From Synechococcus sp. NB0720_010 (GTDB lineage Bacteria; Cyanobacteriota; Cyanobacteriia; PCC-6307; Cyanobiaceae), in contig NZ_CP090898.1 in assembly GCF_023078835.1 (NCBI RefSeq), positions 1,676,045 to 1,740,044 of the forward strand: a stretch of 64,000 bases of DNA. The letters are read 5' to 3'. The notes under the pieces are model-generated. The model had not been told where the DNA came from. It did not search any database and saw only the letters and a program-made list of their open reading frames with translations. Below are positions 7,292 to 17,805 of this stretch, one piece after another. Position numbers and translations under genes: made by a program. The first letter of the stretch is position 1. The number at the start of each line of letters is the position of its first letter.

Positions 7292-8076
7292 CCGCTGACG
7301 TTGCCGGCAAGGTGTATCTGGTGGGGGCTGGTCCCGGTGATCCCGACCTCCTGACGGTCAAGGCCCAGCGTTTGCTCAGCCAGTGCGATGCCCTGGTCTA
7401 TGACTCACTGGTGCCGCGCGAGGTCTTGGCCTTGGTGCCGGACGGTGCCGAGCAGCACTTCGTTGGGAAGCGCCGGGGCCATCACTCTGTGCCCCAACCC
7501 AGCACCAATGCCGTGCTGGTGGAGATGGCCAAGCGCCATCGCTGCGTGGTGCGCCTGAAGGGTGGGGATCCCTTTCTCTTTGGTCGTGGCGGTGAGGAGG
7601 CAGCCCACCTCGAGCGTCATGGGATCGCCGTTGAGGTGGTTCCCGGGGTGACGGCTGGGATCGCCGCCCCTGCCTATGTCGGCATTCCCGTGACCCACCG
7701 CCGTGCCGGCAGTTCAGTCACCTTCGTGACCGGTCACGAGGAGATTGATAAGCGTCGTCCTGGGGTGGATTGGCGCGGCTTAGCCCGCAGCAGTGATGGC
7801 CTGGTGATCTACATGGGCCTGCACAACCTGCCCCATATCTGTGAGGAGTTGATTGCCGGCGGCCTGGACGCCTCGACCCCTGCTGCTGCGGTGCAGCAAG
7901 GCACGGTGCGGGGGCAGAAGGCGGTGGTCTCCACCTTGGGTGGTTTGGCTGCAGCCGTTCAGGAGGCGGAGCTGGCCTCCCCGTCCATCGTGGTGATTGG
8001 CGATGTCGTCAGTCAGCGCGTTGAAAGCTGCGCCCCTGAGCCGGCCCTCGTGGAGATGCCGATTCCGCTCAAATAG
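7288..8076 (+). CDS. cobA: Uroporphyrinogen-III C-methyltransferase
   Basis: The enzyme methylates uroporphyrinogen III at C2 and C7 with SAM to give precorrin-2, the branch point to siroheme and cobalamin. The 262 residues show the SUMT motifs VYLVGAGPGDPDLLTVKA at the N-terminus, VVRLKGGDPFLFGRGGEE in the middle and VVPGVTAGIAAPAYVGIP. There is no fused CysG or HemD domain. It starts at ATG 7288 overlapping the chelatase stop. Location next to nirA indicates siroheme supply. Confidence 0.96.
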   Translation: MTADVAGKVYLVGAGPGDPDLLTVKAQRLLSQCDALVYDSLVPREVLALVPDGAEQHFVGKRRGHHSVPQPSTNAVLVEMAKRHRCVVRLKGGDPFLFGRGGEEAAHLERHGIAVEVVPGVTAGIAAPAYVGIPVTHRRAGSSVTFVTGHEEIDKRRPGVDWRGLARSSDGLVIYMGLHNLPHICEELIAGGLDASTPAAAVQQGTVRGQKAVVSTLGGLAAAVQEAELASPSIVVIGDVVSQRVESCAPEPALVEMPIPLK

Positions 8077-8420
8077 GGCTGAGGGCGTCCCAGGTGCAGG
8101 GTTCGCAGGGACCATCCGCGAGGTGCTTGGCGCACCTGGGCGGAGAGCCACTGCTGATCCCGTTCCTTGAGGGCTGCTCGATCGCTTAGGTCTTCGCCGC
8201 CATAGAGCAGGTTGATGATCCGATCTGGGTCAAGCTCCAGTTCCGCCACCTCATTCCAGAGGCCTTGGCTGGCCTGGGCATCGGCCCGGCCGATCTGTGC
8301 CTCGGCGAGGGACTGGGCCAACAAGATCACCAGGGCCTGTTCTTTGCGGGCAGAAAAGCTGTCACTGCTGATCCCGGCGCGGCCCGGGCGGTCAGTGCAG
8401 CTGCTGGAGGGGGCTGTCAT
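8013..8420 (-). CDS. Hypothetical protein, helical, unknown function
   Basis: The 135-residue protein begins MTAPSSSCTDRPG, with a GGAAGG ribosome binding site seven bases upstream of ATG 8420. The central part is strongly helical and acidic (ALVILLAQSLAEAQIGRADA, WNEVAELELDPDRIINLLYG). It converges on cobA and their 3' ends overlap by 64 bases, so the last 20 or so residues (GISTRAGSGAQLSTR) may not be conserved. I do not recognise a family. Confidence 0.65.
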   Translation of the reverse strand: MTAPSSSCTDRPGRAGISSDSFSARKEQALVILLAQSLAEAQIGRADAQASQGLWNEVAELELDPDRIINLLYGGEDLSDRAALKERDQQWLSAQVRQAPRGWSLRTLHLGRPQPYLSGIGISTRAGSGAQLSTR

Positions 8421-8480
8421 CGCAACCTTCCAAGGGTTGGACTAACGCTAATCAGGGTTGGGCCAGTTGCCTTCTGGTCG

Positions 8481-8684
8481 TTAAGCCTCGGCGCGCCAAT
8501 TGGGCAGCCCGAGGGAGTCCCGTTGGCTGAAGCGCTCGCAAACGGCATAGGCCGCGGGGAGGTTGGCGACCCGCTCCCAGCTTCCGTCGCTGTCGTTGTG
8601 GTTCACGACATAGCCGCCGCCCCCGTCACGGGCGATCCGGCAGCCATCACCGGTGAGTCCGACGAGATGCAGATGGTCGCCCAT
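8481..8684 (-). CDS. Small hypothetical protein, unknown
   Basis: From ATG 8684 this encodes 67 residues starting MGDHLHLVGLTGDGCRIARD and ending with a patterned helix (LPAAYAVCERFSQRDSLGLP). The frame is open further upstream to a TTG at 8783, but that extension lacks protein-like character. It lies just upstream of, and on the same strand as, the 8013-8420 gene with a 60-base gap, so the two could be cotranscribed. Function unknown. Confidence 0.6.
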   Translation of the reverse strand: MGDHLHLVGLTGDGCRIARDGGGGYVVNHNDSDGSWERVANLPAAYAVCERFSQRDSLGLPNWRAEA

Positions 8685-8945
8685 GAATCCGACTGCTGAC
8701 TGGGTGATTTCTAAGGCCGGTGAATGTCTCCCAGCTCTGTGTTCGTTTCCCCACGCAATCAAACGTGAGCCTTTGGAAGGCAAACAAAACAGCGCTTCAC
8801 GTTTTCTTTGGGATCGTCCCTGATTGCACCTTGATTTCTAGTTTTTGTAGGTGAATGTGCCTAGCTCATGGCGTGCTTGAGCCGTTCGCCAGTGATCCCC
8901 GGTCTCGACCCATGTCAGCAACTGGCCATCGACAGCGGCGGCCGG

Positions 8946-10508
8946 TTAATTGATCTGGACCTGGGCTTCGCTCGAGACCTGCGGCAGGCGGGATCGCACA
9001 GCGAAGGGGAAAACGGCCAAGGAGAAGGCGCTGGCCAGAGCGATCTGTGTCAGTTCGCCGCCGGGAATCAGGCGATTGGAGCCGCTCAGCTCGGCAATCA
9101 GCAGCAGGCCGATTAAGTAGCCAAACCACCAACGGCCATGCGTCCCATCGAGCGGTCGGCCTTGCCATCGGTTGACTCCCGTAAAGATCAGGGCCGGAAC
9201 CAGGACGAGGCTGATGGCGCCTTCAACGGCTGTGCGTCCGCACCAGAGCACAGCCCAGCTGGCGGCCATGAAGGTCAGCGGACAGACCAGTGCGGCAGCA
9301 GGAAGCGCAAAGGCGCGATGGGCAGTCGGGAGCTGCTGACGGAGGGCCAGCAGGCTGACGGGCCCAACGGCCAAGGCAATCACCAAGCAGGCGGTCAGGA
9401 AGCTCACGATCTGCTGCCAGCTGGGGCCAAGCAGCAGCATCACAACGCCAATCACCAAGCTCAGGATGAGTGCTGTGCTGGGCACGGCTTGGCGGTTGAG
9501 ATGCTCCAGCCGTCTGGGCAACAGACGCAGGCTGCCCATCATCCAGGCCACCCGGCCGGAGAGCCCCAAGTAGGTCATGGCGGTCGCTCCCGGGGAGATC
9601 ACCGCATCACTCAGCAGCAACCCCACGACCCAGCTCAGACCGAGTCCCATGGCGATCGCCGCCAGGGGGCCGCCGTGGGCGCTCAGCTGCAGTGCTCCCC
9701 AGCCCGCGCCCAGGCTGCTGTGGGGCACCGCCACGAGAAAGGCCAGCTGCAGCGCCAGATAGATGGCGATGGAGAGCCCCAGTCCAAGGCCCATGGCCAG
9801 GGGCACGGTGCGTTGGGGGTCTCGGGCTTCACCCGCCAAATCCATGGCGGTGCGAAATCCCAGCAGGCTGAAGAGGATGCCGCCACTGCTGATGGCATGA
9901 ACAATGCCCGGCAGCCAGTTCTCCCCTGCGCCGGGTGCTCCCACGGTCACCAGCAGATTGCTCCAGTCCGATGCGCTGAGCATCAGGACGGCCGAAATCA
10001 GGAGGGGGATGACCAGCTTCCAGCTGGTCAGGGTGTCAATCCAGCGGGCCAGGGTGCGCACCCCCGCCAAGTTCACCCAGGTCATCAGCACCAGCAGCAG
10101 AGCGGCGAAGGCCATGCCCCAGGGACTGAGCACCTGGCCTTGGCCGCCATCGAGGGTGAGCCAGGGCAGGTCGCTTGCCAGGTACTCGATCATCGCCAGC
10201 ACCTCAATGGTGGGAAGGGCCAGGTAGGCCACCCAGGCGCACCATCCGCCGATGAACCCGGCCAGGCGGCCATGGCTGAGCATGGGGATCTGCGCCAGGG
10301 CGCCGGAGCTGGGCACCAGTGCCCCGAGTTCGGCGAAGACCATGGCCAGGCCAAAGGCCAGCACTCCGCCCAGGAGCCAAGCGATCAGGCTCGCGGCCCC
10401 GGCGCTGCGGGCGGCATAGAAGGGTGCGAACAGCCAGCCCGAGCCGATGGTGCCGCTCACCACCGCCAGGGTCAGGCTGCGCAGGCCGAGGCTGCGCGAC
10501 AGGGCCAT
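8946..10508 (-). CDS. APC-family amino acid permease
   Basis: The 520-residue protein has about twelve hydrophobic segments and the APC superfamily N-terminal signature VVSGTIGSGWLFAPFYAARS, where the GxIGSG loop binds the substrate backbone. Such proteins are secondary symporters or antiporters for amino acids or related compounds; the substrate cannot be read from sequence. It is divergent from the secreted-protein gene at 10582 with a 73-base gap. The C-terminus contains EVSSEAQVQIN-like polar residues, probably cytosolic. A short protein-like continuation after its stop is discussed under findings. Confidence 0.9.
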   Translation of the reverse strand: MALSRSLGLRSLTLAVVSGTIGSGWLFAPFYAARSAGAASLIAWLLGGVLAFGLAMVFAELGALVPSSGALAQIPMLSHGRLAGFIGGWCAWVAYLALPTIEVLAMIEYLASDLPWLTLDGGQGQVLSPWGMAFAALLLVLMTWVNLAGVRTLARWIDTLTSWKLVIPLLISAVLMLSASDWSNLLVTVGAPGAGENWLPGIVHAISSGGILFSLLGFRTAMDLAGEARDPQRTVPLAMGLGLGLSIAIYLALQLAFLVAVPHSSLGAGWGALQLSAHGGPLAAIAMGLGLSWVVGLLLSDAVISPGATAMTYLGLSGRVAWMMGSLRLLPRRLEHLNRQAVPSTALILSLVIGVVMLLLGPSWQQIVSFLTACLVIALAVGPVSLLALRQQLPTAHRAFALPAAALVCPLTFMAASWAVLWCGRTAVEGAISLVLVPALIFTGVNRWQGRPLDGTHGRWWFGYLIGLLLIAELSGSNRLIPGGELTQIALASAFSLAVFPFAVRSRLPQVSSEAQVQIN

Positions 10509-10581
10509 TCGGGGTGTTTCCTGCAGTGCTTTCCATCCTGGTCAGCTCTGGCTAGAGCGAAACCAGTGATCGTTCTTTTCG

Positions 10582-11048
10582 ATGTCGGCTTTCATGCGTG
10601 CTGGAGTCACCGCCTTGATCGGCGCTGGTGCCCTCATGGCGTCTGCCCCGGCTTTGGCCTCCTGTCAGTTCCTCGCCCCCGTGGGCGGGAATGGCCAGAG
10701 CAACATCGTCACCAAGACCATCAGCCTGGGCAGCCCCTTGCCCTTCAGCCGCCCGAACTGGAACACCGATTTCTTCGTTAACCAGCCCTACAGCAGCTAC
10801 AAGCTGTTCTTCACCGCCAACTCCTCGGTGAGCGCGACGTATCCGATTCAGGCCTACCTGAAGTTCACCGATGGCTCCAATCTCCAGGTCGTCAATGACT
10901 CCTATGCCCCCAATGTCGGCACCGGCCGTCAGTGGACCGTTCGTGCTGTTCCCGGCAAAACGGTGAACCAGGTGAACTTCAAGATCGGCGCCAGCGGCGA
11001 TCAGGCGGCCACGGGCTTCACCTACCGGATCTCCGTCCAGGGCTGCAA

Positions 11049-11052
<4 letters not shown>
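10582..11052 (+). CDS. Secreted small protein with probable disulfide, unknown
   Basis: This encodes 156 residues with a clear Sec signal peptide ([20 protein letters not shown] followed by SAPALAS; cleavage probably after ALA at residue 26). The mature part is Thr/Ser/Asn-rich with alternating hydrophobic residues, suggesting a beta-sandwich. It carries just two cysteines, C28 and C155, near its ends, likely joined in the periplasm. Its stop codon overlaps the ureC stop by four bases in convergent orientation. I do not recognise the family; the exported location is inferred from the signal peptide. Confidence 0.75.
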
Positions 11053-12761
<1,709 letters not shown>

Positions 12762-12772
12762 GGGGTGTCCGT

Positions 12773-13090
12773 TCAGTCGAGGGGGCCGTTGATCAGGCCG
12801 TTGAAGCCAAAGACGCGTCGTCCGCCTGCGAAGGGAATCAGCTGCACTTCCCGGCTGTCGCCAGGCTCAAAGCGGATCGCCGTGCCCGCAGGAATGTCGA
12901 GCCGTTGTCCCCGGGTGGCCTCGCGGTCGAACTGCAGGGCGGCATTGGCCTCAAAGAAGTGGAAGTGGGAGCCCACCTGAACGGGGCGATCTCCGGTGTT
13001 TGCCACCAGCACCGTGGTGATGGGGCGTCCGCTGTTGAGTTCCAGCTCCCCTGGTTCGGGAATCAGTTCGCCGGGAATGAGTGCAGCCAT
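12773..13090 (-). CDS. ureB: Urease subunit beta
   Basis: The 105-residue small structural subunit begins [19 protein letters not shown] and contains the family core [20 protein letters not shown] and [20 protein letters not shown]. It packs with UreA and UreC into the (alpha beta gamma)3 holoenzyme. It follows ureA by six bases and precedes ureC by eleven, a tightly packed structural operon with separate beta and gamma genes as in most bacteria. Confidence 0.98.
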   Translation of the reverse strand: MAALIPGELIPEPGELELNSGRPITTVLVANTGDRPVQVGSHFHFFEANAALQFDREATRGQRLDIPAGTAIRFEPGDSREVQLIPFAGGRRVFGFNGLINGPLD

Positions 13091-13096
13091 GGCCGA

Positions 13097-13399
13097 TCAG
13101 CGAATGGGGTCATGCAGGGTCACGAGCTTGGTGCCGTCGGGAAACACCGCCTCGATCTGGACTTCGTGGACCAGCTCAGGGATGCCCTCCATCACCTGAT
13201 CTCGGCTCAGCCAGGTGGTTCCCTCGGCCATGAGTTCCGCCACGGTTTTTCCGTCCCGGGCCCCTTCGAGCACGAGGAAACTCAGCCAGGCCACCGCCTC
13301 GGGATGGTTGAGCTTGAGGCCGCGGTTCAACCGGCGTTCGGCCAAAAGGGCCGCGGTGACGATCAGGAGCTTGTCCTTCTCCTGAGGGGTCAGATGCAT
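13097..13399 (-). CDS. ureA: Urease subunit gamma
   Basis: The 100-residue protein begins [20 protein letters not shown], the diagnostic start of UreA, and contains [20 protein letters not shown] and [20 protein letters not shown]. Length and sequence are typical. It stands 69 bases downstream of ureD and six bases upstream of ureB. Together ureA, ureB and ureC encode the structural enzyme. Confidence 0.98.
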   Translation of the reverse strand: MHLTPQEKDKLLIVTAALLAERRLNRGLKLNHPEAVAWLSFLVLEGARDGKTVAELMAEGTTWLSRDQVMEGIPELVHEVQIEAVFPDGTKLVTLHDPIR

Positions 13400-13468
13400 G
13401 GCGGGGCAGGAGCCTGATCCAGCTGATCAGAGGGGCTCACTCTGGTTCCGCCCTGGACCGTTCTCTGT

Positions 13469-14392
13469 TCAGGCTGAACACTCAGCCCCCTGCGCCAAGG
13501 GGTTTTCCTGAAAGGGCCAGACCCGGGGAAGTTCCGGCTGGGCTTGCCCTTGCGCTGAGCGAAGTAAGGCCCAGATGCGGCAAAACCAGAACCGGGCGGC
13601 TTGGCTGGAGGGGCCGCGATAGCGGGCTACCAGGCCCTGCTCGAGGGCGCCGCAGGCCATGGTTCCTTCGAGACCAGCGCGCTGCTGGCGGCAGGTATCA
13701 AGGAGTTCCTCCATGGCGGCTGGGGGGAGTGGGTCCCCGGCGATCCAGGCCAGGGAGCCGAAGACCGGCTGGGCTGCCATGCCATGTTCCCCCGTCAGCG
13801 CTGCATCCTTGAGCTCCAGGCGATCGACCAATTCCCAGCGTCCGCCGTTGGCTCCGCTGCGGTGGATCTCCAGGGCGGAACGCCAGCAGCCCTGCTCGAG
13901 GGACTCCCCCGCGGCGGTTCGCCCCAGGCGCACGACCTCCGCTCCGAGGAAGCTGGCACCCGGTTCCAGCTCGATACGGCAGGTCTGCTCGAACAGGCCA
14001 TTGGCGTAGAGCACCAGCTCCTGCGGAAGCCATTCGAGTTGGCTGCCCTGTTTGAGTTCAAACCTCAAGGCCTGCCGAGCCCAGCGTCCCTGCGGTTGTT
14101 GGCGGGAGCGTCCAACGCTTCCGTAGACCTTCTGGGCTGCGACGCTGGTGAGTAGGGCCTGGCTCTGGGGTGCGAGCTGGGCGCTGATCTCGAGTTCGTC
14201 ACCACCGACCAAGCCCCCGGCGGTGTGCAGGATCGGCAGCTCGCAGTGGCCACTGCTCTGCCACTGGGCGCGCTGCAATTTGAGCGGGGAGCTGGCCTGT
14301 CCTTGGTGAATGGTCCGTTCGCCCCCCGCAGAGCCCCTTCGCTCGAACTGGAGCGCGACACGTCCCCTCCAGGTGGATTGCGACTCAGCCAT
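13469..14392 (-). CDS. ureD: Urease accessory protein UreD
   Basis: UreD (UreH) is the scaffold on apo-urease that receives UreF and UreG during nickel insertion. The family signature is seen as LPILHTAGGLVGGDELEISA, followed by AKVYG-like SVAAQKVYGSVGRS and LEWLPQELVLYANGLFEQTC. I place the start at ATG 14392 (MAESQSTWRGRVALQFERRG, 307 residues). A GTG at 14440 in frame coincides with an NtcA-like palindrome and is less likely. It is divergent from ureE. Confidence 0.93.
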   Translation of the reverse strand: MAESQSTWRGRVALQFERRGSAGGERTIHQGQASSPLKLQRAQWQSSGHCELPILHTAGGLVGGDELEISAQLAPQSQALLTSVAAQKVYGSVGRSRQQPQGRWARQALRFELKQGSQLEWLPQELVLYANGLFEQTCRIELEPGASFLGAEVVRLGRTAAGESLEQGCWRSALEIHRSGANGGRWELVDRLELKDAALTGEHGMAAQPVFGSLAWIAGDPLPPAAMEELLDTCRQQRAGLEGTMACGALEQGLVARYRGPSSQAARFWFCRIWALLRSAQGQAQPELPRVWPFQENPLAQGAECSA

Positions 14393-14426
14393 GGCCGCAT
14401 ACTCCGGTCCCGCCGGTCCAGCTTTG

Positions 14427-14440
14427 GTAGCAATCGCCAC
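14427..14440. promoter_or_regulatory. Candidate NtcA-like site between ureD and ureE
   Basis: GTAGCAATCGCCAC matches GTA-N8-TAC with one mismatch (CAC for TAC). It lies in the 78-base divergent spacer between ureD and ureE. No TAN3T box sits at canonical spacing on either strand, and the site is only 35 bases from the ureD start. One-mismatch hits are common by chance, so this is weak support for nitrogen control of urease. Confidence 0.3.
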
Positions 14441-14470
14441 AAAGGTCCAGTGCGGTGGCTCGTCAGGGTG

Positions 14471-14971
14471 ATGGCCCTCGGGTCGCCTCAGGTGGAGCAG
14501 GGTTCAGCGATCGTGTTGGTGGAGCGCCGCCCCAAGGGTGTGCTGCCGGAGCTCGGCCCCAAGGCGTTGACCTTGGCGTTGACGGCGGATGAGCGCACCA
14601 GCCTGCGGGGCCATCGCCGCAGTCGCTGCGGGCGGGATCTGGTGCTGCAGCTTCCCCGGGGCGCTGCCCTGCAGCCCGGTGATCAGCTGCTGAGTGACGA
14701 CGGCTGTTGGCAGGTTCTGGTGGAGGCGGCACCGGAGCCGGTGATGCAGGTGCGCAGCGCTGAGCCCCTGGCTCTGCTGCAGGCTGCTTATCACCTGGGT
14801 AATCGCCACGTGGCGATGGAGCTGCACCCCGACCGCTTGGTTCTGTTGCAGGACAGCGTGTTGGCGGAGCTGCTGCGCCAAAGGCAGCTGCAGGTGGACT
14901 GTCTGGATGCTCCATTTCAGCCCGAGGCCGGTGCCTATGCGGGCGTTCCCCATGCCCACTCCCATGGCTGA
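14471..14971 (+). CDS. ureE: Urease accessory protein UreE
   Basis: UreE is the nickel-binding metallochaperone that delivers Ni to the UreDFG complex. The 166-residue protein shows the N-terminal peptide-binding domain (LTLALTADERTSLRGHRRSR) and the C-terminal metal domain with AAYHLGNRHVAMEL, where the conserved His binds nickel. The C-terminus ends HAHSHG, a short His-rich tail. The start is ATG 14471. The end overlaps the ureF start, and the order ureE-ureF-ureG follows on the plus strand. Confidence 0.95.
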   Translation: MALGSPQVEQGSAIVLVERRPKGVLPELGPKALTLALTADERTSLRGHRRSRCGRDLVLQLPRGAALQPGDQLLSDDGCWQVLVEAAPEPVMQVRSAEPLALLQAAYHLGNRHVAMELHPDRLVLLQDSVLAELLRQRQLQVDCLDAPFQPEAGAYAGVPHAHSHG

Positions 14972-15650
14972 TCGGCAACTGGCGCGGCTCAGGCTCTATC
15001 AACTGGTGAGTCCGGCCTTGCCGGTGGGGGCCTTCAGTTATTCCGAGGGTCTTGAGGTCTTGGTTCAGGCCGGTCAGGTCACCTCCGAGCAGGCGATGGA
15101 GGATTGGCTCAGCGCTGAGTTGCGGCGTGGTGGGGTGGCGATTGAGGCCGCAGCGCTCGCGCCCTTGATGGCGTTCATGCGCGCCTGGAAAGACGGTGAG
15201 CCGCAGGCGGAGCAGGAGCTGCGCAGCCTTGATCAGTGGTTGCTGGTGCAGCGGGAATCAGCGGAGCTGCGGGCTCAGCAGCGGCAGATGGGGCGTTCGC
15301 TCCTGCAGTTGTTGGCGGATCTGGGCTGGCCCTTGCCCCGAGCCGGAACGTTGTTGGCCTGGCCGGCGGCCTATGCCTGGGCCTGCGCGGTTTTGGAGTT
15401 GGACTCCCCGGAGGTGGAGGAGGCCTACCTCTATTCCTGGGTCTCCAACCAGCTCAGTGCAGCGGTGCGCTTGGTGCCTCTTGGGCCAACCCAGGCCCAG
15501 CGGCTGCAGTTGAGGCTCGCTCCGCTGCTCGCTCAGCGGGCTCAGGAGCTGGCGTCGATGGATCCAGGGCAGCAGTGGAATGGCGGCGTCGGTGCGGGGC
15601 TGGCCCAGCTGCGCCACGCAGAGCTCTACTCCCGCCTGTTCCGCAGTTGA
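14952..15650 (+). CDS. ureF: Urease accessory protein UreF
   Basis: UreF gates the GTPase activity of UreG and bridges it to UreD. The signature LYQLVSPALPVGAFSYSEGL lies near the N-terminus, and AYAWACAVLELDSPEVEEAY and YSWVSNQLSAAVRLVPLGPT follow as in the family. The start is ATG 14952 or ATG 14964; both overlap the ureE 3' end, so translation is coupled. The protein is about 230 residues, normal for UreF. The interval to ureG is short. Confidence 0.95.
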   Translation: MPTPMADRQLARLRLYQLVSPALPVGAFSYSEGLEVLVQAGQVTSEQAMEDWLSAELRRGGVAIEAAALAPLMAFMRAWKDGEPQAEQELRSLDQWLLVQRESAELRAQQRQMGRSLLQLLADLGWPLPRAGTLLAWPAAYAWACAVLELDSPEVEEAYLYSWVSNQLSAAVRLVPLGPTQAQRLQLRLAPLLAQRAQELASMDPGQQWNGGVGAGLAQLRHAELYSRLFRS

Positions 15651-15686
15651 GCTGAGCACAATGCTGAGAATGAATTGGCGAAGGAG

Positions 15687-16292
15687 ATGACCACCAGTCG
15701 TCTGCGGGTTGGTGTGGCTGGGCCCGTGGGCTCGGGTAAGACCGCCCTCGTCGAGGCCCTCTGCCGGCGCCTTCGCGATCGGTTGGAGCTGGCGGTGGTC
15801 ACCAACGACATCTATACCCAGGAGGACGCCCAGTTCCTGACCCGCGCTGGCGCACTGGAGCCCGGCCGCATTCGCGGTGTGGAAACCGGGGGCTGTCCCC
15901 ACACGGCGATCCGGGAGGACTGCTCGATCAATCGAGCTGCCGTCGCGGACCTCGAGGCGGCCTACCCGAATCTCGATCTGGTGTTGGTCGAGAGCGGCGG
16001 CGACAACTTGGCGGCGAGTTTCAGTCCGGAGTTGGTGGACCTCTGCATCTACGTCATTGACGTGGCCGCCGGCGACAAGATTCCGCGCAAGGGAGGGCCC
16101 GGCATCACCCGCTCGGACCTGCTGGTGATCAACAAGATCGATTTGGCTCCGATGGTGGGGGCCAGCCTGGAGGTCATGGAGCGTGACACCGAGCGGATGC
16201 GCTCGGGCCGGAGCTGGTGCTTCACCAACCTCCACAGCGGCGAGGGCCTCGAGCAGGTCGAGGCGTTTTTGCTGCAACAGCTACCGAAGTAG
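15687..16292 (+). CDS. ureG: Urease accessory protein UreG (GTPase)
   Basis: UreG is the SIMIBI-class GTPase that drives nickel incorporation. The P-loop GPVGSGKT is at residues 12-19, the base-recognition NKID motif lies in [14 protein letters not shown], and the metal-binding C-P-H motif appears in [13 protein letters not shown]. The length of 201 residues is standard. I chose ATG 15687. A TTG at 15675 would add MAKE, and an AAGGAG directly abuts the ATG, which leaves the exact start uncertain. It is the last gene of ureEFG. Confidence 0.97.
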   Translation: MTTSRLRVGVAGPVGSGKTALVEALCRRLRDRLELAVVTNDIYTQEDAQFLTRAGALEPGRIRGVETGGCPHTAIREDCSINRAAVADLEAAYPNLDLVLVESGGDNLAASFSPELVDLCIYVIDVAAGDKIPRKGGPGITRSDLLVINKIDLAPMVGASLEVMERDTERMRSGRSWCFTNLHSGEGLEQVEAFLLQQLPK

Positions 16293-16473
16293 CCGCCGAT
16301 TGGTGGCCGTTGATACGGCGCAAAGGGTGGTGAATCCTCAGGAGAATTGCCGCGAGTCTGATCAGTCTCGCAATTGCCGATTCGGTGCTTGTTGCTACTC
16401 GTGAGCGCCTGCCTCGATCAATACATTCCTTGAACCGCTGAACGACGGCGGCGGCCTTCATTGATTCAAAGTT
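16293..16473 (+). promoter_or_regulatory. urtA promoter with NtcA-type box and -10
   Basis: GTGCTTGTTGCTAC at 16385-16398 matches GTA-N8-TAC with one mismatch. After 23 bases comes TACATT (16422-16427), a TAN3T -10 box, giving the canonical class II NtcA architecture. Transcription would start near 16434, about 40 bases before the urtA ATG. Just upstream lies CGAGTCTGATCAGTCTCG (16354-16371), an interrupted palindrome around CTGATCAG, flanked by two copies of AATTGCCG. Its role is unknown. Confidence 0.65.
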
Positions 16474-17778
16474 ATGGCATCTCCTTTGATGCGAAAGTCT
16501 TCGTTGCGTCTGCTGACCGGTGCAACGGCTCTCGCCACCTCTGTGAGTCTGGTGGCTTGTGGTGGTGGTGATTCTGCCTCCAATGTTCAGTACGACGACA
16601 CGGTTAAGGTCGGGATTCTTCACTCCTTGACCGGCACAATGGCGATCTCGGAGTCCACCCTGGTGGACACTGAGAAGATGGCTATTGATGAGATTAATGC
16701 CGCCGGTGGTGTCACCGTTGATGGCAAGAAATACAAGATTGAATACATCGTTGAAGACGGCGCTTCCGACTGGCCGACCTTCGCTGAGAAGTCCAAAAAG
16801 CTGATCGATCAGGACAAGGTGCCTGTGGTCTTCGGTGGTTGGACGTCAGCAAGCCGAAAGGCGATGTTGCCGGTCTACGAGTCGAAGGACGCGTTCCTCT
16901 ACTACCCGATTCAGTACGAAGGTCAGGAGTGTTCCAAGAACATCTTCTACACCGGTGCAACTCCGAACCAGCAGTCGGAGCCTGCAACTGAGTTCATGTT
17001 CAAGAAGTCGCCTGCCGCTGGCAAGCCCTTCTTCCTGGTGGGATCCGACTACGTCTTCCCCCGCACCTCCAACACCATCACCAAGCAGCAGCTCAAGTCC
17101 CTGGGCGGCAAGGTGGTTGGCGAGGACTACCTGCCCCTGGGTAACACCGAGGTGGCTCCGATCATCGCCAAGATCAAAAAGGCGATGCCCAACGGCGGTG
17201 TGATCATCAACACCCTCAATGGTGACCAGAACGTTGCCTTCTTCAAGCAGATCCAGGACGCCGGTCTGACCCCGGCGAATGGCTACTACGTGATGAGCTA
17301 CTCCATCGCGGAAGAAGAGATCAGCACCATTGGACCTGAGTTCCTTGAGGGCCACTACGGCGCCTGGAACTACATGATGTCGATCGATACCCCGGCATCG
17401 AAGAAGTTCGCCGCTGACTTCAAGAAGAAGTACGGCAGCAATCGCATGGTCGCTGACCCGCAGGAGTCGGCTTACAACATGGTCTACCTCTGGAAGGCCG
17501 CCGTTGAGAAGGCCAACAGCTTCGATGACGACAAGGTGCGCGAAGCCCTGATTGGTATCGAATTCGATGCGCCCCAGGGCAAGGTCAAGGTGATGCCGAA
17601 CCACCACCTCTCCCAGACCGTGCGCATCGGTGAGATCACCAAGGACGGTCAGTTCAAGATCCTCCAGTCCACCAATGGTCCTGTGGCTCCCCAGGCCTGG
17701 AACCAGTACGAGCCCAGCTCCAAGGGCTACGCCTGCGACTGGACGGACGCCAAGAAGGGTGAGCGCTACAAGCTCTGA
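16474..17778 (+). CDS. urtA: Urea ABC transporter, substrate-binding lipoprotein
   Basis: UrtA captures urea in the periplasm for the UrtBCDE transporter. The 434 residues start with a lipoprotein signal (MASPLMRKSSLRLL, then lipobox LVAC with lipidated C29). The mature protein has the UrtA-type Leu/Ile/Val-binding fold: VGILHSLTGTMAISESTLVD, VFGGWTSASRKAMLPVYESK and LFYYPIQYEGQECSKNIFYT-like segments. It is preceded by an NtcA-type promoter and followed by a hairpin that probably lets it be expressed above the membrane and ATPase genes, as is common for binding-protein genes. Confidence 0.97.
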   Translation: MASPLMRKSSLRLLTGATALATSVSLVACGGGDSASNVQYDDTVKVGILHSLTGTMAISESTLVDTEKMAIDEINAAGGVTVDGKKYKIEYIVEDGASDWPTFAEKSKKLIDQDKVPVVFGGWTSASRKAMLPVYESKDAFLYYPIQYEGQECSKNIFYTGATPNQQSEPATEFMFKKSPAAGKPFFLVGSDYVFPRTSNTITKQQLKSLGGKVVGEDYLPLGNTEVAPIIAKIKKAMPNGGVIINTLNGDQNVAFFKQIQDAGLTPANGYYVMSYSIAEEEISTIGPEFLEGHYGAWNYMMSIDTPASKKFAADFKKKYGSNRMVADPQESAYNMVYLWKAAVEKANSFDDDKVREALIGIEFDAPQGKVKVMPNHHLSQTVRIGEITKDGQFKILQSTNGPVAPQAWNQYEPSSKGYACDWTDAKKGERYKL

Positions 17779-17805
17779 TCGCCCTTTCCGGTTGCTCTGA
17801 CTGAT

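Noticed and set aside
9138-10781. A long plus-strand open frame of about 547 codons opposite the amino-acid permease
   Set aside because: It is Gln/His/Gly/Ala-rich with no hydrophobic or domain pattern and is the antisense shadow of a well-supported membrane protein.
16293-16473. Possible glutamine riboswitch (glnA RNA type) upstream of urtA
   Set aside because: The conserved core bases of that motif are not present in the interval.
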